From contig CAWJIJ010000007.1 of NCBI GenBank assembly GCA_963842955.1, forward strand, positions 1 to 64,000: a stretch of DNA of 64,000 nt. Direction: 5' to 3'. Both the position numbers and the translations under genes were made by a program. Shown one piece after another: positions 8,316-17,260 of the stretch; the first letter of the stretch is position 1; each line of letters opens with the position of its first letter. Under the pieces are notes generated by a model. That model had not been told where the DNA came from, searched no databases, and worked only from the letters and a program-made list of their open reading frames with translations. Source of the stretch: JARFQW01 sp963842955 (GTDB lineage: Bacteria > Pseudomonadota > Gammaproteobacteria > Steroidobacterales > XN24).

Positions 8316-9842
8316 ATGCGCTGGTTCATCCTGCTTGCGGCCCTTTCGTGCGGCTCCTGTGTCTTTCGAACACTGGACGTTCAGCCCGTCGAGCTCCAAG
8401 GCGAGGCTCCCGTTACCATCGAGTCACCGGTCAAGGCGCACCTGATCGATGGCTCCACGATCGTGTTCGAAAAGGGCGCGACCGTGGCAGACGGGGAAGT
8501 CCGTGGCGACGGCCGCAAATACGATCTCGCACTCGATGCCAGCGTCCGGATAGGCTCCGTGCCCCTGGACGAGGTCGCTGCAATGGAGAGTTTCCAGACC
8601 CCGGTCAACGAGCCATTGACCGTGGGAGCGAACGTCGCAGCGGCGCCGGTAGTGGCCGTGGGGGCCGCCGCTCTCGCCCTTGCCATCTTCGGCTCCTGTC
8701 CGACCATCTATGCCCTGGACGGTCCGGACCCGGCCCTCGAAGCGGAGTCCTTCTCCTACAGCATCGCCCCCGCCTTCGAAGCCCGGGACGTGGATCGCCT
8801 GACGGTGCTGCCGGTCAGTGGGCGCATCGCCCTGGAATTGCGCAACGAGGCCCTGGAGACCCACTACATCAACCAGCTGGAGCTGCTCGAAATCAGCCAC
8901 GCTGCCGGGGAAACCGTCATTCCGGACGAGAGGGGAAGGCCCACTGCGGTCAGGTCGATGCGCCCGCCGGTCGCCGCTACGGACAGTTCGGGGCGTGACG
9001 TCGGCATTCTGCTGGCCAGCGCCGATGGAGAGGCCTGGAGTACGCCGGCCGAGCGTCTGCGGCGGGTGTCACAGGAAGACTTCGAGGATCGCATCGACCT
9101 CGTGTTCGATGTGCCTGACTCAGCGACCCACGCGGTTCTGGTTTTCCGCCTGCGCAACAGCCTGCTCAACACGGTGCTGTTGTATGACGTCATGCTCAGG
9201 AGCCAGGGATTGAAGGCCATAGACTGGATGGGCAAGGACATCAATCGCTTGCCGAACCAGCTGAAACTGGGCTACTGGTACAAGACCCGGATGGGTCTGC
9301 GCATCGCGGTCTGGGATCGGGGGAAATACCGGGAGGCGGGCCGGCTGGGGGATAGCGGGCCCATTGCGTGGGACGAGGTGGCCGTCCGTGTTCCGGTCCC
9401 GGAGACCGGCACCCTGAAAGTGCGCCTGTCTTTTGTCGCCGACAACTGGCGTATCGATCGTGTCGCCGCCGCGACGGAGGTGCGCTACCTCAAGCCCAGG
9501 GTCGTGTATCTGACCGAGGCCCTGAATCCCGACGGCAGCGCACTGCAAGCTGCTGCCGCCTACCTTGCGCGCGCGGATGAGGATTACCTGATCACCCAGC
9601 CGGGTGACCGGGTCACGCTCCACTTCGATGTCGGGGAACCGGCTGCGGGAGCCAGGCGGACGTACTTCCTGGCGGCCCAGGGGTACTACATGGAGTGGAT
9701 GCGCCGGGAATGGTTCGAGACGGCAACGGCTTCGAAGTTCAAGCCGTCGGATGACGCGCTGCTGGACGCGCTGTCGCTCTGGAGCACCAATCGGGATGCA
9801 CTTCGCGCCCGGTTCGAAGCAACAAAGATCCCCGTGCGATGA
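8316..9842 (+). CDS. Unrecognised 508-residue exported protein, putative lipoprotein
   Basis: I do not recognise a family. The N-terminus (MRWFILLAALSCGSC) is a short signal sequence with cysteines at 12 and 15, suggesting lipidation, though the lipobox is not ideal. Residues about 30-90 form a small beta module (HLIDGSTIVFEKGA...VRIGSVPLDEVAAM). A hydrophobic Ala/Val segment (about 106-130) ends with FGSCPTIYA. The remaining 370 residues look like beta-rich extracytoplasmic domains (LELRNEALETHYINQLELLEI; LKLGYWYKTRMGLRIAVWD). Its stop overlaps the start of the next lipoprotein gene by four bases, so they form one unit. A role beside the upstream spike genes is possible but rests only on proximity. 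Confidence 0.7.
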   Translation: MRWFILLAALSCGSCVFRTLDVQPVELQGEAPVTIESPVKAHLIDGSTIVFEKGATVADGEVRGDGRKYDLALDASVRIGSVPLDEVAAMESFQTPVNEPLTVGANVAAAPVVAVGAAALALAIFGSCPTIYALDGPDPALEAESFSYSIAPAFEARDVDRLTVLPVSGRIALELRNEALETHYINQLELLEISHAAGETVIPDERGRPTAVRSMRPPVAATDSSGRDVGILLASADGEAWSTPAERLRRVSQEDFEDRIDLVFDVPDSATHAVLVFRLRNSLLNTVLLYDVMLRSQGLKAIDWMGKDINRLPNQLKLGYWYKTRMGLRIAVWDRGKYREAGRLGDSGPIAWDEVAVRVPVPETGTLKVRLSFVADNWRIDRVAAATEVRYLKPRVVYLTEALNPDGSALQAAAAYLARADEDYLITQPGDRVTLHFDVGEPAAGARRTYFLAAQGYYMEWMRREWFETATASKFKPSDDALLDALSLWSTNRDALRARFEATKIPVR

Positions 9843-10270
9843 AGAACAAAGCCGGCAGTCTGCTGCTGCTCGTCGTGCTGTCGGCCTGCCAGGTGGGGCC
9901 CCGGCTGGAGACCTTCGAGCCGGCCCACCAGCCTGAAGGCGTGCTTGCCACGCTGGACTTGGTCGATGGCCTGGTTCGAGGGGATCGCATCGAAGGCGAA
10001 CTGCTGGAGGTGCGCGACGACGGCCTGTTGCTGAACGTGGCGCCGGCGTCCGAGACCCCGGCCAGGGACCGGCGGGTTACGTTCGTCGACTTTTCGCGAA
10101 TCGACCGCCTGAGAATCGCCCAGCGGCCGGGATGGGTCTCGGACCTCGACACCGCGAAGCGTGACAAGCTCGCTCTCCTGAGCCGTTTTCCCCAGGGCTT
10201 GTCACCCGAGCTTCTCGACGCCCTGCTCACCGCCCAGGAACAGGACACGGTCGCCGTTGCCGGCGAGTAG
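9839..10270 (+). CDS. Unrecognised small lipoprotein
   Basis: The 143-residue product begins with a classic lipoprotein signal (SLLLLVVLSAC, lipidated Cys17). The mature part contains a compact beta segment (LVRGDRIEGELLEVRDDGLL...VDFSRIDRLRI), resembling the small strand-rich module at the N-terminus of the preceding protein. It ends in a helical tail rich in Leu and Gln. The ATG overlaps the previous stop (ATGA), so the pair is co-translated. I assign no function. Confidence 0.7.
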   Translation: MKNKAGSLLLLVVLSACQVGPRLETFEPAHQPEGVLATLDLVDGLVRGDRIEGELLEVRDDGLLLNVAPASETPARDRRVTFVDFSRIDRLRIAQRPGWVSDLDTAKRDKLALLSRFPQGLSPELLDALLTAQEQDTVAVAGE

Positions 10271-10311
10271 TCCGCATTCGCGGTCAGCTGCTGGGTCCCC
10301 GAAACCAGTTT

Positions 10312-11913
10312 CTAGGGAGCCCTGAGGTAAAGATCCTCTCCTGCCGGCTGCCAGCGCGGGTCGCCATCGACTCCCATGCGTCGCGCTCGGTTCCCGCTCA
10401 TCATCAAAATCGTACCCGGGTCGGGTTCGTCAATGGCGTTGTCGAGACCCGAGGCCTCGGCCCGCGAGATTACGGGATAGAGATACCGGGTGAAAAAGAC
10501 GCGGCGCCGGTCGTCCCCGAACTCGTATTGCTGCCAGTGCATGCCTGGATCACGTTTGTGACTTCGCAATTCCAGCCCGCTTTCGAGGAGTTGCCGGATG
10601 ACAAACTGGCTCCGTGTCCAGTCCAGCGTAATGACTCGTTGGTCGCCGCCCCGGGGATCCGGCAGGAGCCGTCCGAGCGAGTCGAGTCGAGCCACCGTTT
10701 TTTGTCGGGTGTCTCTGTGCCAGCTGGGCGCCATGACGATACCCGAGCCGAGCCGGCCGCCGTTGTTGGCCACCTCGATCAGGGGCGGCAGGCCCAGCGC
10801 GGGAGCCGCCATCACGGCCCGAACGCGCCCGCGTTCATCGGCCGTGGGGAACGTGGCGAGAACGGCGCCCCTCTCGGAGGATTCGGGTTTCACAAGCGGA
10901 TAGGAAAAGAAATACTGCCCCGCAAATGCGACGGCGAGCAACACGGTCCATCCGTACGCCAGCGGGTTTCGCGGGGGCCAGGCGTGGCGAAGGCCGCTCG
11001 CCGCGAGCAACGCCACGAAGGGCAAGATGTAATAGAGATAGCGCGGTGTATCCAAGCCCCCCCAGTACAGGATCGCCGTCGGCACAACCCCGGCGGCGAC
11101 CAGAACCAGAAGGTCCCGGCGTCCCGTGCGCAGCAGCACCACGGACCCGGATGCAGTCAGGAGTACGCTCAGGACGGAAAAGAAGGCGATCAGGCTGCGG
11201 GTCGTGTTCTCGAAGTCCCGGCCGGCGTCGAACAGAGCTTCCTTGAATGCCAGTGCCGATCGAACTTCCTCAGCGCTGAAGCCGCTGAGGGCGAGTGCCA
11301 CTCCGAGCGATACCGCCGCGACGATGCCCACGACGGCCAGCCGCCGCGGCGCGCCGCCACGCCCGTCCAGCAGAATCAGCGCCACTCCGGAGGGCGCCAC
11401 AAGGACCGCGTCGAGCCGCATGAATCCGGCGGCCGCGAAGGCCAGGCCCGCGGCAACATCGGCAAGAACACCGCGGCCACGGACGAGGAGCAGTAACGCG
11501 GCGAAGGCAAATGCACTGGCGAGCACGGTGCTGTTGCCGTAGTAGGCTGCCGAATAAGCCTCCTGGAAAAGCAAGACAGAGGCGAGCGAGAGCGGGTAGC
11601 TGACGCCCAGGACATGAGCGACGAAAGCCGCCGAGCAAAAAACCGCGGCGAAAGCAGCAACGGCGCATAGCATAAGCAACGACGTAGTGGTCGTCAGCCC
11701 GGTCACCGAACTGACCGCGGCCGTAAGCACATAGGACCCGGAATGTTGGGAATACGAGTAGGTCAGGGGATTTGGGCCGACCTCGGAACGCTTGATTTGC
11801 TCGGCGCCGTTGGCGATTGCCAGGCCGTCGCCGAACACCGGTACAGGGGGCCACGCGCCCGATCCCAGATAAACCAGGAGCGCCGCAAGAAGCAGCAGCT
11901 TTACAAAACGCAT
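10312..11913 (-). CDS. Polytopic membrane protein, possibly a GT-C type glycosyltransferase
   Basis: The 533-residue protein has roughly ten hydrophobic helices (residues about 5-350) followed by a soluble C-terminal domain of about 180 residues. The first loop after helix 1 contains FGDGLAIANG, the position where GT-C enzymes (GT39 and relatives) usually carry an acidic catalytic motif. Later features (YWGGLDTPRYLYYILPFVALLAASGL) also recall dolichyl-phosphate-mannose transferase-like proteins. The family assignment is tentative. It is transcribed towards the lipoprotein pair and ends 41 bases from it. Confidence 0.6.
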   Translation of the reverse strand: MRFVKLLLLAALLVYLGSGAWPPVPVFGDGLAIANGAEQIKRSEVGPNPLTYSYSQHSGSYVLTAAVSSVTGLTTTTSLLMLCAVAAFAAVFCSAAFVAHVLGVSYPLSLASVLLFQEAYSAAYYGNSTVLASAFAFAALLLLVRGRGVLADVAAGLAFAAAGFMRLDAVLVAPSGVALILLDGRGGAPRRLAVVGIVAAVSLGVALALSGFSAEEVRSALAFKEALFDAGRDFENTTRSLIAFFSVLSVLLTASGSVVLLRTGRRDLLVLVAAGVVPTAILYWGGLDTPRYLYYILPFVALLAASGLRHAWPPRNPLAYGWTVLLAVAFAGQYFFSYPLVKPESSERGAVLATFPTADERGRVRAVMAAPALGLPPLIEVANNGGRLGSGIVMAPSWHRDTRQKTVARLDSLGRLLPDPRGGDQRVITLDWTRSQFVIRQLLESGLELRSHKRDPGMHWQQYEFGDDRRRVFFTRYLYPVISRAEASGLDNAIDEPDPGTILMMSGNRARRMGVDGDPRWQPAGEDLYLRAP

Positions 11914-12080
11914 GATGGATTCTTCCGGCTTATGGACCGGACAGCCAGTCAGCGTCTGTCGTTATGGTCAGGGTCATCGCGTTGCGCGGCTTCGCGGGGA
12001 GGCCGGGTCGAAATTGAATGTTCGTCTAGATAGTATGCACCCGACGGGCGACAGTTGGATCAGGAATTGACAACGAATCA

Positions 12081-12135
12081 GGGGGACAGTGCACTTATTT
12101 GACTGGCCGCCTGAGTAGTTAGATGCACTGTTCCC
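12081..12135. repeat. Hairpin-forming repeat, copy 2
   Basis: The first 30 bases are identical to copy 1 at 5871, and the right end reads TGCACTGTTCCC. It lies 21 bases upstream of the intact DUF6265 start codon. Together with 12136-12275 it forms the second direct copy of the block seen at 5871-6065. Confidence 0.75.
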
Positions 12136-12156
12136 ATAGTCGAACCGGAGCCAACG

Positions 12157-12603
12157 ATGTACAGATTTCTGGCTGCGTCCCTGTTGTTGCCGGCTCTCGT
12201 GTCGGCCAGCGAACTCGACGGCAACGACCTTGGCTGGCTCGTGGGCTGCTGGGTGTCCATAGATAAGGACTCGCACGAGGTGTGGGTTGCCGAAAGTGCG
12301 GATCGAATGGTCGGTTTCGGCGTTGCCGTCAATGACGACACGCTGGGCTTTTACGAAGTTCTCACGCTCAGTCGCGGCGAAGGCGGTGCATGGGTCTACA
12401 CGGCGCATCCCGCCGGCCAGGCACCGACGTCCTTTGTCGCCAGTGACGTCACGGACCAGCACGCGGTGTTCGTCAATCCCGCTCATGACTATCCCCAGGA
12501 AATCCGCTATCGCAGGGACGGGAACACTCTTCACGCCACCATTTCCCTTTCAGGTGGAGCGAATCCGACGTCGTTTACCAAGGCGGCCTGCGGGGCGGAC
12601 TGA
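12157..12603 (+). CDS. Exported DUF6265 family protein
   Basis: The 148-residue protein has a cleavable signal peptide (MYRFLAASLLLPALVSA). The mature part matches DUF6265, with GWLVGCWVSID...EVWVAESADRMVGFG near residues 27-55 and NPAHDYPQEIRYRRDGNTLHA near 111-131. Members are small periplasmic beta-barrel-like proteins of unknown function. The hairpin repeat sits just upstream. A decayed copy of its 5' part lies 6.2 kb upstream at 5947. Confidence 0.75.
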   Translation: MYRFLAASLLLPALVSASELDGNDLGWLVGCWVSIDKDSHEVWVAESADRMVGFGVAVNDDTLGFYEVLTLSRGEGGAWVYTAHPAGQAPTSFVASDVTDQHAVFVNPAHDYPQEIRYRRDGNTLHATISLSGGANPTSFTKAACGAD

Positions 12604-12653
12604 TACAGTCCCTGCGAATCACCGCCGTTTCTCATCGCCTGTAGTAGTCCGCC

Positions 12654-13220
12654 ATGCTGGAATCGATGTTGTCGACCTACGGGTATCCGGTCTTGCTGGC
12701 CGGGACCCTCCTGGAAGGGCAGGCCATCCTGTTCATGGCAGGACTCGCCGCACACATGGGCTACCTGGACCTCAAATGGGTCATTTTGATCGGAATGATC
12801 GGCTCGATGCTGGGCGATCAGATCTACTTCTACCTCGGACGTCGCCACGGCAAGGCATTGCTCGATCGGCGACCCTGGTGGAGGTCGAAAACGGCCACGG
12901 TCCTCGAACGACTGGAGCGGCACCAGACCGCTATTGTGCTCGGCTTCCCGTTTCTCTACGGCCTGCGGTCGATTACGCCGTTCGCCATCGGCCTGACAAC
13001 GATTCCGTACCGTCGTTTCCTGCTGCTGAACTTCATCGGCGTCGCGGCCTGGGCAACCACGATCAGCCTGGCCGGCTACTTCGGCGGGCAGGCCATCGAG
13101 GCGGTCCTGGGGGATATTCGGCGCTACGAGATCGAGGTGATGATCGCCGTCGCAGTGCTGGCAATAGCCTTCTGGCTGCCCCGTCGCTTCCGTCAGCGAC
13201 AACGGGGCCGCGCAGCCTAG
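12654..13220 (+). CDS. DedA/VTT family inner-membrane protein
   Basis: This 188-residue membrane protein shows the DedA pattern: an N-terminal re-entrant segment with an acidic residue (AGTLLEGQAILFMAGL), GSMLGDQIYFYLGRRHG near 62-78, then FPFLYGLRSITPFAIGL and RRFLLLNFIGVAAWA. DedA proteins are proposed lipid scramblases or flippases and support membrane homeostasis. Length and motif order are normal for the short DedA group. It follows the DUF6265 gene by 50 bases. A hairpin repeat lies 17 bases after its stop codon. Confidence 0.85.
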   Translation: MLESMLSTYGYPVLLAGTLLEGQAILFMAGLAAHMGYLDLKWVILIGMIGSMLGDQIYFYLGRRHGKALLDRRPWWRSKTATVLERLERHQTAIVLGFPFLYGLRSITPFAIGLTTIPYRRFLLLNFIGVAAWATTISLAGYFGGQAIEAVLGDIRRYEIEVMIAVAVLAIAFWLPRRFRQRQRGRAA

Positions 13221-13237
13221 CGGGCTTTCGCGTTATG

Positions 13238-13290
13238 TGGACAGTTCACTTAACTACGCGAACGTACGTTGAGTTAGGTGCACTGTCCCC
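13238..13290. repeat. Hairpin-forming repeat, copy 3 (diverged)
   Basis: GTGGACAGTTCACTTAACTA on the left and GTTAGGTGCACTGTCCCC on the right are imperfect inverted copies of one another around a central ACGTACGT-like palindrome. The ends match copies 1 and 2, but the middle differs. Apart from this element I see nothing in the 13221-13564 spacer. Confidence 0.65.
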
Positions 13291-13564
13291 ATGTCCTGGA
13301 GCGTTCCGACAACAGCGTCTTCGACAAGCAGGCAACCGACCTCAGTCAGGTAATCGCCGATGTTCGAAGCGCTATTTCTGTGAGCGACGGACTTAGCACG
13401 CCGGGTTCCATGGATGCCTGAGGTCATCTCGAACTGAACGGAACCGGGCTTGGCGTCCGTAGCCCGAGTCCAAGAGCTAATGTCTATTCCGGCAGGCAGC
13501 GCTTCCCCGTGACTATGCTACGGTCTTGGGTCGCCGTTCGCCCACCCATCAGGAATTAGCCTCC

Positions 13565-14355
13565 ATGCCAGCAGCGCCCGCTTTGAAACCCCTGACTGAG
13601 TCCACGCTTCGCCGCCTGACCAACGACGCCCTGGTGACGTTTCTGGGCGAAGCCGAAATTACGAGGCCAGCGCCAGCCCCGGATTGCTGACGGCACTTTG
13701 CAACGAACCGATCGCTGATCTGAACATGATCGTCGTGGGCGCCCGGGCAAGCGCCGAGCGGTTTCGCGCTTCGGCCCAGGCCTGTCTGGACCGGGAGCTG
13801 CCCTTTCTGACCATCATTTTTCCCGAGGCCGGCCTCAGTATTGATGAGACGGCCTCAGCCCTCGGGCTTGTCTATGCCGTGGATTTTCCCTTCATGGTCC
13901 GGGAGGATGTTCCGATGGAGCCGGCGGGCCATCCCGAGGTCAGCGTCGTGCGTGGCGCCGGTAGCGAGGATGCCCAGGCGGCGGCGCGGGTTCTCGAGTC
14001 GGCGTTCAGCATGCCCTATGACTCGGTGATGCGCGCCATGCCGCCGGAGCTTTTGGAGAGCCCCGGCATCGACGTGTACGTCGCACGCCTGGGCGACAGG
14101 CCGGTCGGCACGGTCACCCTGACCTGGCACGGGGATACCTGCGGCATCTGGGCCATGGGAACGGACACCCGAAGTCAGCGCGGCGGTATCGGCCGGCGGC
14201 TGCTATCCACCGTCATCGCCGAGGCCCGTGCCGAGGGCGCGCGGCGGTTCTTCCTGGGTGCGACGCCGGCCGGCTTCCGTCTCTATGAAAGCCTGGGATT
14301 TATCACGCGGATCACGACCCGCGTGTGGGTGTACGGGGAGACGAACCAGGCCTAG
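13565..14355 (+). CDS. GNAT family N-acetyltransferase, frameshifted near 13660
   Basis: The C-terminal half is a GNAT domain: VARLGDRPVGTVTLTW, then the acetyl-CoA loop MGTDTRSQRGGIGRRLLSTV, then ATPAGFRLYESLGF. The frame open at the 3' end reaches back only to about 13664, where the sole possible start is a TTG at 13684 without a ribosome site. An ATG at 13565 opens a plausible N-terminus (LTESTLRRLTNDALVTFLGEAEI) but ends at TGA 13686. Restoring one base near 13661 joins the two parts into ...LGEAEI-x-EASASPGLLTALCN. I therefore read this as one gene of about 263 residues with a one-base deletion. The substrate is unknown. Confidence 0.7.
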
Positions 14356-14598
14356 GCCCGCGTTGCCGATGTTCGACAACCGAACGTCGAAGAGGCTTGC
14401 CGGTCGTGCGGCGCATGACTCATGAGCCGATGAGCCCGTTTGCCTGGCGACGTACCATCCCGAGACCGTCCAAATCTCTTTGAAGGCCAGTTCGCGCGTG
14501 CCGTGGCGCTGCTGGCCGGGGCGGAGAACGCCGAGCCCCAGCACCGCATTCGACAGCTCGAACACCGGCAGCGAAGCGCCAGCTTGTATCATTCGCCG

Positions 14599-16398
14599 AT
14601 GACTACCGCCGCCCAATCCTCTTTCGCCGCCCTGCGCCGGTTGCTGAACTATGCGACCGGCTACCGGCGGCGGATCGTCCTGGCGACGTTCTACTCGATC
14701 ATGAACAAGCTGTTCGATGTGATGCCGGAGATCCTGATCGGCATCGCCATCGACGTGGTGGTCCGGCAGAAAGACTCGTTCGTGGCGGCCCTCGGCATTC
14801 CCGACCCGAAATGGCAGCTGGCGCTGCTCGGCGTGCTGACGCTCGTGGTGTGGATCTTCGAGTCCGTATTCGAATACCTGCTGCTGGTGAGCTGGCGAAA
14901 CCTGGCCCAGGATCTCCAGCACGAGATGCGTCTGGACGCCTACGAGAACGTCCAGAATCTCGACCTGGCCTATTTCGAGGACCGCAGCACAGGTAATCTG
15001 GTCACGATCCTCAATGACGACGTCAACCAGCTCGAGCGATTCTTGAACGGCGGCGCCAACGACCTGATCCAGGTGGTGACCACCGTCCTCGTCGTCGGCG
15101 CCGTGTTTTTCGCCATCTCGCCGATGATTGCGCTGATTGCCTTTACGCCTATTCCCCTCATCATCCTTGGTGCGTTCTACTTTCAGCGCCGTGCCCAGCC
15201 GCTGTATGCCGACGTTCGCGAGCGCGTCGGCAACCTGGGCGCGCGCCTGTCCGCCAATGTCTCCGGCATCACGACCATCAAGAGTTTTGCCACCGAGCAA
15301 TTCGAAGCGGAACGCATCCGCCAGGACAGCGACGCCTACCTGGAAGCCAACCGCAAGGCTATTGCGATCAGCTCTGCTTTTATCCCGATCATCCGCATGG
15401 CGATTCTCGCGGGCTTTGTCGCCACGTTCCTGATTGGCGGCTGGATGACGCTGGAGGGAACCCTGAATGTCGGTGCATACGGCGTGCTGGTCTTCCTGAC
15501 CCAGCGCCTGCTCTGGCCGCTCACCCGGGTTGCCGAGACGGTGGATCTCTATGAACGTGCCATGGCCTCGTCGCGGCGCATACTCAACCTCATCGAGGCG
15601 CCGGTCTTCATCAGGGACCCCAGCAACGCCCGGCCGCTGGAGGACGTTCGCGGCCGTATCGACTTCCAGCACATCGATTTCGGGTATGCCAGCGGCGAAC
15701 AGGTGCTGCATGACATCGACCTCACAGTCACCGCCGGCAGCACGGTTGCGTTCGTCGGCCAGACGGGCTCCGGCAAGAGCACTCTGGTCAAGCTGCTGCT
15801 GCGCTTCTACCAGCCGGACTCCGGGGAAATCCTGATCGACGGCCAGCCGATCGATACGATCGGCCTCCAGAGCCTGCGCCGAAATATCGGCCTGGTCAGC
15901 CAGGACGTGTTCCTGTTCCAGGGAACCATCGCGGAGAACATCGCCTACGGCCGCCCGGACGCCACGCCGGAGCAGGTGCGCGAGGTGGCCCGCGCAGCAG
16001 AGGCCACGGAGTTTATTGACCGTCTGCCGCAAGGCTACGACACCGTCGTCGGCGAGCGCGGGCAGAAGCTCTCCGGCGGTCAGCGGCAGCGCCTGTCCAT
16101 TGCCCGCGCCTTGTTAAAGAACCCGCCCATTCTGGTCCTCGACGAGGCCACGTCCGCGGTGGACAATGACACCGAGGCGGCCATCAAGCGATCCCTCGAA
16201 CGGATCTCACACACCTGCACGACCCTGGTCATCGCCCACCGGCTGTCCACCATCGTCAACGCCGATCGGATCTACGTCATGGACCAGGGCCGGGTGGTCG
16301 AGAGCGGGACCCACGAGGAACTGCTGGGAAACCACGGCATCTACGCCACGCTGTGGTCCGTACAGACTGACCAGAAGAAGGTGGCGGGCGCGGCCTAG
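14599..16398 (+). CDS. ABC exporter half-transporter (permease and ATPase fused)
   Basis: The 599-residue protein combines six membrane helices (residues about 20-320) with an ATPase domain. Walker A is GQTGSGKST near 387, the signature LSGGQ near 491, and Walker B LVLDEATSA near 512, with a HRLST switch histidine near 549. This is the MsbA/Sav1866-type architecture, working as a homodimer in the inner membrane and exporting lipids or drugs. The chosen ATG starts a typical N-terminus (TTAAQSSFAALRRLLNYA). A longer upstream frame exists but adds unlikely sequence. No partner gene is adjacent and the substrate is unknown. Confidence 0.9.
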   Translation: MTTAAQSSFAALRRLLNYATGYRRRIVLATFYSIMNKLFDVMPEILIGIAIDVVVRQKDSFVAALGIPDPKWQLALLGVLTLVVWIFESVFEYLLLVSWRNLAQDLQHEMRLDAYENVQNLDLAYFEDRSTGNLVTILNDDVNQLERFLNGGANDLIQVVTTVLVVGAVFFAISPMIALIAFTPIPLIILGAFYFQRRAQPLYADVRERVGNLGARLSANVSGITTIKSFATEQFEAERIRQDSDAYLEANRKAIAISSAFIPIIRMAILAGFVATFLIGGWMTLEGTLNVGAYGVLVFLTQRLLWPLTRVAETVDLYERAMASSRRILNLIEAPVFIRDPSNARPLEDVRGRIDFQHIDFGYASGEQVLHDIDLTVTAGSTVAFVGQTGSGKSTLVKLLLRFYQPDSGEILIDGQPIDTIGLQSLRRNIGLVSQDVFLFQGTIAENIAYGRPDATPEQVREVARAAEATEFIDRLPQGYDTVVGERGQKLSGGQRQRLSIARALLKNPPILVLDEATSAVDNDTEAAIKRSLERISHTCTTLVIAHRLSTIVNADRIYVMDQGRVVESGTHEELLGNHGIYATLWSVQTDQKKVAGAA

Positions 16399-16453
16399 AC
16401 CCCCAATACGGATTTACAGGGTCGTAATTCCCTCGAGGCTTCGCGGTCGGCTT

Positions 16454-17260
16454 TCAGCTATCGAGGGCTGATGGCGGCGAAGCCAGCGCAGCCAGGATAT
16501 GCCGCCAGATCGTCGGGCTGAACGCCATGCCCAGGTGGGCACCCTTTACCTCGATGTGCTCTACGTTCTGACTGTGATGATCAATGGCCGCGCTCCATTG
16601 GACGACGCCGTCGCTCTTGCTGAAGATGGCCGTGATCGGCCGGCTGATGGGGCGCACCTCGCGGTTCCGGATTTCAGTCTCGATCCAGTCGAGATCCATG
16701 CCCCGTTTTCGGAAGAACGGCGCAGCGGCGGTGTATTTGGGTCCGCCGATGGTCGGCGAGCCCAGGGTGATGACCTGGTCTACGATGCCGGGAAGATCCC
16801 TTGCAACCTCGCGGGCGAGATAACCGCCGAGGCTCCAGCCGATCAGAGTGATGGGCACGCCGTGGTCGGCATATCGCTCGCTCACCCGATCGGCCAGCCG
16901 GTCGGCAAGAAACGGAACCGAGGCTTCGCCGCGGTAGAGGGGCCGGGGAGAGAAGTCCCAGCTTGGGGAAAGGTCGTCGAGGCTGTGGGGCAAGTTGACC
17001 CCGGCGAGGTTCTTTCCCAGCCCCCAGCCCTCGGCCGGATAGCCCAGACGATTGAGGTAATGACGAAGCGGCGCGGTCCAGCGGTCGTCCGACCCGAACC
17101 CAGGAATAACCATGATGCGGCAGTTGTCTTGTTGTGCCCTTTGCCGGAGCTGCGAGCCAAGCAAGGGCACAAGCATTTTGGCCATGTCCGCGATCGCACG
17201 GGTTTCCAGCAGCATGGTCTTGCGCGCTGGCGGTGCGGAGGGGTGGGGGACTGAATTCAT
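16454..17260 (-). CDS. Alpha/beta hydrolase
   Basis: The 268-residue protein has an alpha/beta hydrolase core: VIPGFGSDD oxyanion-hole region near 51-59, nucleophile elbow GWSLGG (Ser143), IFSKSDGVVQW supplying an acid, and GAHLGMAF supplying the histidine. There is no signal peptide. Its start overlaps the end of the MarR gene by four bases, so it is in that operon and probably under its control. The LGSPTIGGP segment recalls PGAP1/lipase-like members. Substrate is unknown. Confidence 0.8.
   Translation of the reverse strand: MNSVPHPSAPPARKTMLLETRAIADMAKMLVPLLGSQLRQRAQQDNCRIMVIPGFGSDDRWTAPLRHYLNRLGYPAEGWGLGKNLAGVNLPHSLDDLSPSWDFSPRPLYRGEASVPFLADRLADRVSERYADHGVPITLIGWSLGGYLAREVARDLPGIVDQVITLGSPTIGGPKYTAAAPFFRKRGMDLDWIETEIRNREVRPISRPITAIFSKSDGVVQWSAAIDHHSQNVEHIEVKGAHLGMAFSPTIWRHILAALASPPSALDS

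Noticed and set aside
14203..16032. 609-codon minus-strand frame opposite the ABC exporter
   Set aside because: It is antisense to a protein with complete Walker motifs and has no recognisable features of its own.
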